In this document: one piece after another, positions 1-7,385 of the stretch
Position numbering within the stretch: position 1 is the first letter of the stretch
How the letters are laid out: each line of letters begins with the position of its first letter
Assembly (NCBI GenBank): GCA_014634225.1
Contig: BLFN01000956.1
Span: 3,647,399-3,657,398 of the forward strand
DNA: 10,000 nt
From: Acropora yongei
Taxonomy: Eukaryota > Cnidaria > Anthozoa > Scleractinia > Acroporidae
Reading direction: 5' to 3'
Notes under the pieces: generated by a model
Database searches by the model: none
The model's input: only the letters and a program-made list of their open reading frames with translations
Told to the model about the DNA's origin: nothing
Program-made: the position numbers and the translations under genes

Positions 1-1100
1 AAAGTTCGAAATGAGGAAGACAGCACTTCAAAACAAGCTCACGTTAAATAGTTATAGTTCAAATGGTAAACAAACAGCCAAGCGGACTTCTGGTTTCATG
101 AAGATTTACGCTGTTTTAGAGTTGTTTGAGGCCAATTCTGGACTTCTTCAAAATGTTTATTGGCTCTAGAGACCACTACAAATAATCAAGAGGTAAAGAG
201 AAGTTTATACAGGCTGCAAATGTGAATATGTTACCCAAAGATTATACTTGCATGTGCTTGACTTGCCTATCTCTCGCCGAGTTGTTCAACTTTATCGGTC
301 TTGTTGAACATCAAGAATATATCTATTCGATTTTTTAAATATTAGTGACCATAGTAGATTAATAAATTCAAACCTATTGCAAAGATCGAAGATCACAGAA
401 GTACCCAATGAAACCGCTCCACAAAATATCTGCACCACAGGCTCATGTTTATCTGGCTGGCCAATTTTTCATTGTTTAACTGGTTGGTAAATTTTTTTTG
501 TTTTTACAAAATCTTGCTGGGAGATCTACTCCAAAATAAATTTGCTGGGGATCTTACAAACTTTTTGTACTGCTGGCTGGAAAATGCAAACCGATTCCGC
601 TCTGGCTGACCTTTATTTACTGGAATTTTTCTGAACCGGAAACTCCCGGTGTTTGTTGAGTTTGGCAGAGAGATTTTACACAATGTTCATCGTGTTTCAT
701 ATTACTGTCGCTCTTTTTATAATAACAAAAGAAATGCACCACTTTTGGCGACTTTTGTCGGCATTCGATTTCAAAGGCTGCAAGTGGTTCCCAGGCCTGT
801 GAACAAGGTTGGATTGTAAAGGAGCATTGGCACTGCTCTGGTGAGTGGTCTTTCTGGTCTTTCTTTGATTCACCCAAATTCACTCACTTTCGCATCCAAT
901 TTTGCTTGACTGAGTGGTGTTATAGCATCTTTTCGTTTCCAATTCTCTGTACTAGGGGATTATCATAGCAGTGAGACTAACAGTTCATAGTTTTGGAGAT
1001 CCGTTTGATTCTGACAGCAACGACCAACTTCGAGTAGGTGAGTTTTCTAGTCACATATTTATGCATTTTCTGTATTCTTCATAACCGATGAAAATTTGAA
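1..1100. other. Unassigned, gene-poor AT-rich stretch
   Basis: I recognise no gene here. The longest reading frame is on the minus strand at 617-883. It is 88 codons, cysteine-containing, starts only with GTG behind a TGA, and matches no family I know, so I do not call it a gene. Between about 430 and 610 the words CTGGCTGG and TGCTGGG recur, giving a weakly repetitive texture. A short hairpin, TGTTCAAC (283-290) with GTTGAACA (303-310), is perfect over 8 bp but may be chance. Confidence 0.5.
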
Positions 1101-1135
1101 ATTTAGTCTTTTTCCTTATCTTTGGTGTCGCGCAG

Positions 1136-1234
1136 GATTTCCCAAGTAACATACCTATTTGCTATATTTGAGCAAGTACCTGGAATTCCCATAAAAGCTG
1201 TGTGTTCCCGTGCTGGTTTCAGAAGCTTTGCTGA
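1136..1234 (+). other. Possible small internal exon bounded by splice-like signals
   Basis: A pyrimidine-rich tract ends in GCGCAG at 1135. The following 99 bases are open in one frame (beginning ISQVTYLFAIF and ending GFRSFAE) and stop at GCTGAG followed by GTAGGT, a good donor consensus. A second acceptor-like site, TTGATTACTTTCAG, ends at 1461 and leads in phase into the reading frame that runs into the LINE reverse transcriptase. An upstream donor-like GTGAGT at 1038-1043 also exists, but its preceding sequence does not join in an open frame. The peptide resembles nothing I know. This rests on splice-site appearance alone, so it is a weak candidate. Confidence 0.2.
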
Positions 1235-1610
1235 GGTAGGTCACCGTTTCACATTAGATTTTCAGTATTTCTCTATTGCCAATCAAAATTTTCCGCTTAT
1301 TTCCTAGCGGATTTAGTATTCATGAATAATTTCGGCTACCTTCAAAACCGTGCACAAATGTTGGCTCACAAGATAAATGGGGTTTTATTTTAGTTGCCAG
1401 CTAAGATATAAGTAGTTATTGTCTGGTATAATTTTTTATTTCACCCGTTGATTACTTTCAGCGAGGAATTTTGTCACTGATATCCTACGTCAGTTGCCTT
1501 AATTATGATCATTTATCCTTAATTCAGTTGCTCTCGTTTTGCTCGTTCCGTTTTATCACTCGATCGTGGAGAGTGCCCAGAACAAAGCATTTGAGAAGAG
1601 ACAAAACGAA

Positions 1611-1632
1611 AATTGGAATTGGAATTGGAATT
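1611..1632 (+). repeat. Short AATTGG tandem repeat at the 5' edge of the LINE
   Basis: Three AATTGG units plus a partial fourth encode an alternating Gly-Ile run in the reverse-transcriptase frame. The position coincides with the point at which recognisable LINE protein sequence begins, so it may be a truncation-junction product or simple slippage. Confidence 0.8.
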
Positions 1633-1869
1633 AAGGGACCATTGTTACACTGGTTCTTCAGTTACCTTGACAAGAGGCTGCAGCCAGTAGTAATTGATGG
1701 CAAAAGCTGCGATTGGTTACCTGTTAGCTCAGGAGTCCCACAGGGTTCTCTTCTTGGACCTGCTTTATTTGTGTTGTTCACTAACGATATGCCCAATGCA
1801 TTATCTCACTCAAGCACATTGGCTTTATTTGCTGATGACGCTAAGTGCTTCCGCACTATAAGATCATAA
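1611..1869 (+). pseudogene. LINE reverse transcriptase, central part (motifs around the active site)
   Basis: The open frame runs from about 1471 to a TAA at 1867-1869, but only the part from about 1611 looks like reverse transcriptase. It reads through a GPLLHWFFSYL segment, then GVPQGSLLGPALFVLF (from about 1732), which is the conserved LINE block before the active site, and then LALFADDAK (FADD at about 1828), the catalytic YxDD-type box with its two aspartates kept. The reverse transcriptase would copy element RNA into DNA at the target site. Just after the active site the family sequence stops, and a piece of the more C-terminal region begins in another frame. The residues before 1611 do not resemble the family and are probably flanking DNA. 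Confidence 0.8.
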
Positions 1870-1870
1870 C

Positions 1871-2352
1871 AAAATGCTGGGTTTCATTCGTCGCACTATT
1901 AACAGGAACAAAATTTTATAACCAACTCTGAGATCCCTTTATGTCACTCTCGTACGTTCTCACCTTGAGTATGCCCCTGAAATCTGGAGCCCTAAGTCAG
2001 TTACTATGATAAAAAGAATAGGAGTGCAACAACGTGCGCCTAAGCTAACGTTACCCAACCTTATCTATAATGAGCATCTACAGTGTCTGGACCTGCTACC
2101 ACTGGTCTACCGCAGAGAAGGAATTTTAACTGTTCATTTAATTCGTATTTTCCATTTTGTTCCGACGATCACACGCAAGTAATAAACTGAAAATCAATAG
2201 AGTCAGGACGAAACATTTTAAAGAACGTTTTTTAATAGGATTCCGTATTTATGGAACAATTTACCTGACGCATTGAGCACTAGCAACTGTAGTGTTTTTT
2301 TTATAAAGATCAGATTTTTGACCCTGACCACCCCAATGTTACCTAGGCTTAA
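1871..2352 (+). pseudogene. LINE reverse transcriptase, C-terminal part (frame-shifted)
   Basis: From 1874 a different frame reads MLGFIRRTINRNK, passes a TAA at 1919-1921, and continues with LRSLYVTLVRSHLEYAPEIW and then LLPLVYRREG, the characteristic thumb and C-terminal blocks of CR1/Jockey-type LINE proteins. It stops at 2180-2182. The following bases, after a further frame change in the T-run near 2226-2233, give NRIPYLWNNLPDALS, the usual end of these proteins. The stretch of roughly a hundred codons that normally lies between the FADD box and the LGF(I/L)RR block is missing, so an internal deletion has joined the two parts at about 1863-1873. Confidence 0.75.
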
Positions 2353-2354
2353 AT

Positions 2355-2436
2355 CAGTAGTTAGTAAGGTTGTTAGCTAGTTAGTAAGTTAGTTAGTTAG
2401 ATAGTTTATTTAGTTAGGGAGGTAATAAGTAGCTAG
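2355..2436 (+). repeat. Degenerate TTAG-rich simple repeat in the LINE 3' region
   Basis: The word GTTAG or TTAG recurs many times between the end of the LINE protein and its tail. It is imperfect, unlike a telomeric array, and most likely belongs to the element's 3' untranslated region. Confidence 0.7.
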
Positions 2437-2621
2437 TAAATTAATTGTTTGTAGTATACCTTGATTAAGGTTTTTTTTTTTATAATGGGTAGACTAGCAC
2501 GTATGGTTCGTCAGTTCCCTCCTAGTCTTCCCCACTGCCTTATTATGTACTTTGATTGTTATCAATGTAAATATTGCTGTTTTTTTTTCTATTCTTATTA
2601 TTATGTTGTTATCGCAGTGTA

Positions 2622-2681
2622 AATGGAATAAATAAAAATAATAATAAATAAAAAGAATAAAAAAAAAATATAAAAAAAAAC
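2622..2681 (+). repeat. A-rich tail of the plus-strand LINE
   Basis: The stretch is almost wholly A with interspersed T and one G, and includes AATAAATAAAAATAATAATA. It follows the TTAG-rich 3' region and matches the position of a LINE 3' tail. Several AATAAA words occur in it. Confidence 0.75.
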
Positions 2682-2984
2682 TAGCACGGTCGGTATAGCA
2701 AGGTTGTATCGCGTTTTTGGTATTTATTACTACGTACTAAAATGTATTTCTTATTAAGAATAATTTTAACAAAATCATCAGTTTCTTTCACCTGTTTCAC
2801 CCTCCCCAAGCGCTGTCAGTCTAACCACTTACTGAAATGTGACGCACGTGTTGACCTGTAATGGTTTAACAGTAAAGGTCATTAAATTTGAAGCTTTTCG
2901 GAGATTTCCTGTCCGGTGTTAGATGCCAATTCCGCCATTTTGTTTTTGCAAACTTTCTTTCAGAGCCAAAATGTCTTTGATGTT
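2682..2984. other. Unassigned spacer between two convergent LINE tails
   Basis: No coding sequence or known repeat is recognised. It may be host DNA left between two insertions. TGACCT (2852-2857) and AGGTCA (2876-2881) form an everted pair 18 bp apart, which is probably coincidental. Confidence 0.5.
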
Positions 2985-3007
2985 ATAAATAAATAAATAA
3001 ATAATAA
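2985..3007 (-). repeat. (AAAT)n microsatellite, 3' tail of the minus-strand LINE
   Basis: Five tetranucleotide units occur here. On the minus strand it reads ATTT repeats downstream of AATAAA, so it serves as the tail of the LINE. Tetranucleotide tails are common in non-A-tailed LINE clades. Confidence 0.75.
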
Positions 3008-3139
3008 GTGATAAATATATTGTTTATTTGCCGCATTCCAGAATTAACTGAATTAAAGGCTTAAAAGTATACAATCAATAAATAATCAAACCTACTACAA
3101 CTACTACTATAAAAACAACAAACATATCTTATTAACTAT

Positions 3140-4689
3140 TTACATATCTACATATTTACTATTAAATGAGATAACAGAACCTGAACGCTGGGTCCGGCAA
3201 CAACTCTTATCACTGTAACCAATATTTCTATTGTTGTGGCCGGACCACAGGCTGTAACTATGTCCACTAGTTGCTGTTTTAGGTATGAGGAAGTTAATGG
3301 GATGTTCATTTTCAGACATCTTCCAAATATATTTACAGCAAAGCTGAGTTCGTCTTTCCTTCAGGCTGGTAAGGTTGGCAATATTAAGGGCATCTAAATA
3401 GCTGCGGCATGGATAGATGATATTTAGAGCTCTTTTTTTAATTAATTCCAGCTTATTCGAAAGAAATTCAGGAATATCTTGCCAGACTTGGACGCCATAT
3501 TCTCATATGGGTCTTATTATTGTTAGGTAAGGTTTGAGGATTCCATCTCTATTAACATTAAATTTTTTAAGAATCCTTAGGGAATACAGGCGCTTCAACG
3601 CTTTTTTCGATATGTAATCAACATGTTCACCCTACTTTAAATTATTACTGATAATAATACCGAGTAGTTCATAAGTTATTACATGTTCAACTGTGTTATT
3701 ACCAAGGTTAACATTAATTAACATTTCTTTGCACTTTTTCGGATTTAACTTCATATTGCATTGCATAGAAAACTTATGAATGTCATTAACAGCTACATTT
3801 AGTAAGCTCATACCATTCCTTGGTAAGATTTCCAATGCTGTGGTATCATCAACAAATTTAACCCTCAAATGCCATTCACGCAAAAGATTGTTGGTCATCA
3901 CAGCGAACAAAATCACACCCAGTTTTGTCCCTTGAGGAATACCTACCCTAAGTGATTTCCAATCAGACAGGGAATTTCCAATCCTTACGGCCTGCGACCT
4001 CTCCAGTCAAAAAGGCCCTGATCCCGTTAATTAACACAGTGTCTATATCGAAACACACCAACTCCCTGAGAAGAATGGAATGATCAATCAGATCAAAACC
4101 CTTTGAGTAATCAGCAAAGAACATTCTAGCTCCACAGTTCCCACTATCTGTTGCCTCTTGCATCGCCTGTGGGATATAAATCAAGGCGTCAGTGGTGGAG
4201 TGCCCCTCCCTTGCGTACTGGTGTGGATCAAGACTTCCCAAATTTGTACGACAAGTCTGTTACGTGCAAGCCCTTTCATGACTTTGGCAAGGGTGCAAGT
4301 CAAAGAGATAGGTCTCAAGTTAGTTTGAATTTCTTGAGGCGTGGAAACCTTGGGCAGGGGGTTGATTATGAATCACTTCAGCAGATCGGGTACATGCCCC
4401 CCCCCCTGAGTGAGCAGTTATAAATCTCCATAATTAGCGGGGCAAGTTCGGTTGCGAATTCCTTTAAGACCCTATTTGGTATCATATCAGGGCCAATTGC
4501 TTTCCCGACATTTAGGCTTGATGAAAAATCCTGTACCTCTCTGACACTTACTAGGAGGCCAGGGGGAACCTGTTGATTGATTACTCCAGTGGGGGTCAAG
4601 GGAACAAAGTGTGATGTCAGACTAATAAAGTGGTCGTCTACCATATTAGCTAGAGTGTTGCTTATCCTGGTAAAATGTTGTTTGAACAT
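3140..4689 (-). pseudogene. LINE reverse transcriptase, broken by three frameshifts and stops
   Basis: Reading from 4689 downward, the first piece (4689-4407) carries the fingers block, with LNVGKAIGPDMIPNRVLKEF. A run of ten C (4397-4406) shifts the frame, and the second piece contains a TGA at 4373-4375 and the block LRPISLTCTLAKVMKG. Near 4240 the frame shifts again to DPHQYAREGHSTTDALIYI and ARMFFADYSKGFDLIDHSIL, which holds the first catalytic aspartate. Near 3997 a probable one-base insertion shifts it a third time to VGIPQGTKLGVILFAV and VKFVDDTTALEI, the second catalytic box. A TAG at 3632-3634 replaces the usual Trp after SNNLK. The thumb then continues to a TAA at 3140-3142, with one more stop (TGA, 3503-3505). 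The order of motifs is complete and leaves little doubt about identity. Confidence 0.88.
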
Positions 4690-4728
4690 AGAAATTTGGT
4701 GCGCTTGTTTTTACATTTTACTACAAGC

Positions 4729-4783
4729 CTGCGAATACAGCCATTGCCTTGACGTGTCAGGCCGGGAATGGCTGTGTTCGCAG
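4729..4783. repeat. Imperfect palindrome or hairpin
   Basis: The left arm at 4729-4748 (CTGCGAATACAGCCATTGCC) pairs with the right arm at 4764-4783, with 18 of 20 positions complementary. The centre TGAC-GT-GTCA extends the stem. It lies between the truncated 5' end of the minus-strand LINE and the DNA transposon. It could be a foldback end of another mobile element or a local fold; nothing in it identifies a known family. Confidence 0.7.
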
Positions 4784-4847
4784 ACTAGTCTTTACAGTGT
4801 ACGTCTTCATATTATTTAGTATCTGTTTCGTATCGTCAACAGTACTA

Positions 4848-5720
4848 CCGTAGTTATTTGGTTATAAGGCTCACGGTTTTTTCAAGAAAAATCTGTCCTC
4901 GGGTGGCAAGTTAGTGCTAAAATTGGGGTGCGCCTTATAGCCAAGTATTTTCGCGCAACAAAGTCTTAAGATCACAATTTGAGAAGAACTTTCAGTTAAA
5001 CAACACAAGAAAAGGACACTAGTTGTCGGTCATTGAAGGCTTTGGCGACTAAATGAGCAGGTATCTCTTGCCAAGCTTTGTGAATCTACTGTGATGAAAC
5101 AAGTTCCTCACTCGGCGCTCGCTTTTTCCCCAACGGAGCGTAATTAAACGGATGGTTCATCATCCAAGCCTGATATTGCGAGCGCACCTTGTTCTTAAAT
5201 GAATTGTTTATAATACATTTCTCAACACTAAACGACTTTAAGAGAAAAGCAAACAAGCCGAAATTTACATACGTGCTTAATAGCACGTGCTCCGTAACAT
5301 GACACCCATGAAAATAATACAAGCGTTCGAACCTTGTTTCGAATTCCGAGATTCGTGTGTGTGCCTCGTTCTACTCGGCACAAACAGTGTGGCGATAAAT
5401 TTGCAACTAAGTTTTAAATCAGGTGATTGATGGTTTTCAGAGTACAAAATCGATCATTGAATATTCGATCATATGAATAAGTCGGAAGCTTTAAATAAAT
5501 GAGTATGCGTTGTATGCTTATCATTACAGGTGTGAACTTTTGGCTCTTGCTTATAATTGTTCTCAGATTCAACACATCCTTTTGATAACTCTCAATACTT
5601 TGGTGCGCCTTGTAACCGAGTATTTTCACTTAATTTTTAGTTTGAGAATTTAGCTTGATTAAATTGCTAAGTTGGGGGTGCGCCTTATAACCGAGTGCGC
5701 CTATAACCGAAAAACTACGG
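4848..5720 (-). mobile_element. Internally deleted pogo-like DNA transposon with TA flanks
   Basis: The ends are inverted repeats. The left reads CCGTAGTTATTTGGTTATA and the right, on the other strand, CCGTAGTTTTTCGGTTATA, identical at 17 of 19 positions, and similarity continues into AAGGCTCAC against AGGCGCAC. TA lies immediately outside both ends (4846-4847 and 5721-5722), the target duplication expected for Tc1/mariner/pogo elements. A motif close to GTGCGCCTTATAACCGAG recurs near the ends at 4928, 5603 and 5678, with a shorter copy at 5697. At 873 bp it is far shorter than an autonomous copy and contains only a transposase relic, so it is a dead, internally deleted derivative. Confidence 0.72.
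4996..5322 (-). pseudogene. C-terminal relic of a pogo-like DDE transposase
   Basis: On the minus strand the frame reads KCIINNSFKNKVRSQYQAW, then APLGKKRAPSEELVSS, a TAG at 5086-5088, and IHKAWQEIPAHLVAKAF, before a final TAA at 4996-4998. In pogo/Tigger/jerky-type transposases the segment after the last catalytic aspartate has the pattern N-x-PFK-x(3)-Y-x(2)-W, then TP-x-GK-x-RKPS-x(2)-L and W-x(2)-AW-x-IP-x(2)-L-x(2)-SF. The relic follows this order, and the TAG sits where the Trp is expected (TGG to TAG). The catalytic aspartate upstream is not recognisable and the first part of the frame does not resemble the family. The identification is from motif memory, without a search. Confidence 0.55.
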
Positions 5721-5722
5721 TA

Positions 5723-6802
5723 ATTCAGAAATTACAGCGTTATTAACTTAAATATAACTAAGTCCGTTGTGTTACAAGAGCCAACAACAACAAGAGCCTA
5801 TCTTGCCTTTACCAGTATCACTGTTTAGTAACTGTTCATTAGATTGGTGTGAACTTTAGAAGGTTTACGACAATGATTTTTGGCAACAACTTTCTTAACC
5901 GCTTTGTTTTTAGAGGTCTTTTTTTTTTATGCAAAGTTTGTTTAAAAAAATTTTTAAAAGTATGGCAAAGCTCAGGAGTTATGACTTAAAAACTGTGTTT
6001 AAAAACCGGCCGGTTAAATATTACGATTCATAATGCTTGTGGGTCTCAGCCGAGAACACCGACATCAATCAATCAGTCACTTCATGCAGTTAGATTTAAT
6101 GCGCTATTTTGCCAAGTGAGGTGGAATTTGATTGTTGGATTGTCTGTGGTTTCAATCACACACGAAACTTGCACATTATCATAACAGAAACACATAAGTG
6201 TTCATTCATTCCGTCAATTTGTTCGCTTAGCGTCTTTTTTAAACAATATAGAGATGAAGAAAATGTCCAAATAATAAGACTGCTTTACTCTAGCAGATCG
6301 AGGACCGATTTTCTACCATATATCACATTTCTCATCGACATGAATAGACTGTTAACAGCCGCTCTATTTTTTCAAAAAGAACTGGCATGAGCAAAAACAC
6401 AGCGAGCGAAGCAAGGGTGTGGGGTGCCTCACATTTTGCGCTGGAGGCCATCCAGTTCTCTCGCGATTCATTCACTGCGTTCACCGATCGAGGAAAAGTA
6501 TGTAAAAATAGCGAACAGTGAACAGTCTACGACATGAATACCGCACGAGTGTTGGAAAAAAATGTCAAAATCAATCAATTAGAGGGTATACCAGAATCTC
6601 ATATCCTGGAACAATGAAAATGTCCAAAGGTGATCTACTTCCATTATCAGATCAGCAGCTTCTTTCACTAAATGTCTTCGGTCATACAATGATAATTATT
6701 GCAAGTTAGCTGATTTAGCTTTCTTCAAAGCATTTTTAGAATGATTTGTTCATTTCCGTTTTATGAACATCCTCAGCTCCAGACTGTAATAATAGAATTG
6801 CT
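5723..6802. other. Unassigned AT-rich stretch with no recognised gene
   Basis: Frames at 6109-6390 and 6518-6709 on the plus strand encode nothing I recognise and have the look of chance openings. Poly-T and poly-A tracts occur near 5920-5960. AGAACTGG (6378-6385) and CCAGTTCT (6452-6459) are an 8-bp inverted pair around a locally GC-richer patch that includes GCGAGCGAAGC. This could be a decayed small transposon, but no boundary or target duplication is visible. Confidence 0.5.
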
Positions 6803-6812
6803 TAATTATTTT

Positions 6813-6860
6813 GTGCTTGTTGCCATGGTTGAAGACTACCGCTCATGTGAGCAGTGCTTG
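6813..6860 (+). repeat. Conserved 48-bp core of repeat copy 1, with palindrome
   Basis: This core matches 7041-7088 at 47 of 48 positions, the only change being C to A at 6836/7064. It begins and ends with GTGCTTG and contains GCTCATGTGAGC (6841-6852), a 12-bp palindrome broken only at its centre, holding CATGTG, an E-box-type word. The sequence outside the core is visibly more diverged between the copies. Confidence 0.8.
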
Positions 6861-7040
6861 CATGGGTGTTTCTGACCCATACTCTGATGACAAACAAAAT
6901 AATTATGGCCTTTAATTAGTTGTAAGAGTTTTCAAAAATATCAACAACAAAGATTAAAAGAATTTTCAAAGTCGTTTCAACGCAATAAAAGTATCCTACT
7001 TTCAAATTTAAAGCGAAACAAATTATTCGGCAATTATTGT

Positions 7041-7088
7041 GTGCTTGTTGCCATGGTTGAAGAATACCGCTCATGTGAGCAGTGCTTG
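7041..7088 (+). repeat. Conserved 48-bp core of repeat copy 2
   Basis: This is the second copy of the core at 6813-6860, with the palindrome at 7069-7080. In the third, degraded copy the corresponding segment (about 7259-7290) has lost the palindrome. Confidence 0.8.
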
Positions 7089-7385
7089 GATTGGTTTTTG
7101 TGACTCATACCGATGAGAAACGCAATAATTATGACCGTTAGTTGTAAGAGTTTTCTAAAACATCAACAGTAAAAATGAAAATTGTCCTCGGATTCAGTTC
7201 GATGCGATGAAAGTAGCCTGCATTCAAAAGTCAAGTGAAACAAAGTCTTCAGTTATTCTGTCCCTGTCGTTATGGTTGCATAACACTCAATGGCCATTTT
7301 TTTGTTTCAGTTTTTTGGACACAACACAATAACTAACAGATGAAGAGCATTTTCGGAGTCTGTTCGTCACGATCAACCTAGAATC

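Larger units (their letters stand above)
1605..2681 (+). mobile_element. Degenerate 5'-truncated non-LTR (LINE, CR1/Jockey-like) retrotransposon
   Basis: The fragment contains the central and C-terminal parts of a LINE reverse transcriptase, a 3' untranslated stretch rich in TTAG words, and an A-rich tail (about 2622-2681) that marks the 3' end. The 5' boundary is placed at the GGAATT tandem repeat near 1611, where similarity to the family begins. The endonuclease and the N-terminal half of the reverse transcriptase are absent, as expected for a 5'-truncated LINE copy. An internal deletion, one in-frame stop and at least two frame changes show that it is dead. The clade is judged by the shape of the C-terminal segment and is not certain; a Jockey-type element would look similar. 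Confidence 0.8.
2985..4710 (-). mobile_element. Degenerate 5'-truncated non-LTR (LINE) retrotransposon, minus strand
   Basis: Read on the minus strand, this region gives most of a LINE reverse transcriptase, then about 130 bp of untranslated sequence containing AATAAA, then an (ATTT)n tail at 2985-3007. The N-terminal open frame stops at a TAA near 4711-4713, where family similarity ends, so the element is 5'-truncated there and lacks an endonuclease. Its protein differs clearly from that of the neighbouring plus-strand LINE (GIPQGTKLG and FVDD rather than GVPQGSLLG and FADD), so the two are different lineages rather than copies of one element. Confidence 0.85.
6803..7385 (+). repeat. Tandem repeat of about 220-228 bp, two full copies and one degraded
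   Basis: Copy 1 is about 6803-7030, copy 2 about 7031-7249, and copy 3, shortened and diverged, about 7250-7385. Aligned landmarks are GTGCTTGTTGCCATGG (6813 and 7041), TGTAAGAGTT (6921 and 7143) and a GAAACAAA-like end (about 7015 and 7237). The spacing falls from 228 to 222 because copy 2 lacks about six bases. Copy 3 keeps GTTATGGTTG and a later ATTTTCGGAGTC-like segment. No open frame runs through the repeat. The array may be a satellite, a duplicated regulatory segment or the remains of an unknown transposon. Confidence 0.8.

Noticed and set aside
617..883. 88-codon minus-strand reading frame, cysteine-containing
   Set aside because: It starts with GTG right after a TGA, has no ATG until late in the frame, and resembles no family I know. 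In an animal genome a frame of this length is expected by chance.
2355..2436. Telomere-like TTAG repeat
   Set aside because: Units are irregular and the tract lies within a LINE 3' region, so an interstitial telomere is not supported.
2852..2881. TGACCT and AGGTCA everted pair, nuclear-receptor-like half-sites
   Set aside because: The 18-bp spacing is not a recognised arrangement, and two six-base words this close are easily chance.
5414..5629. 71-codon minus-strand frame inside the DNA transposon
   Set aside because: Its N-terminus is made by the repeated GTGCGCC-type motif of the element and the rest resembles no transposase segment.
6109..6390. 93-codon plus-strand frame
   Set aside because: No recognisable motif, no credible start context and no supporting neighbour; likely a chance opening.
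6813..6860. tRNA-like or C/D snoRNA-like gene in the repeat core
   Set aside because: No cloverleaf or proper B box is seen, and the TGATGA-like and CTGA-like words nearby are in the wrong order and not kept in copy 2.
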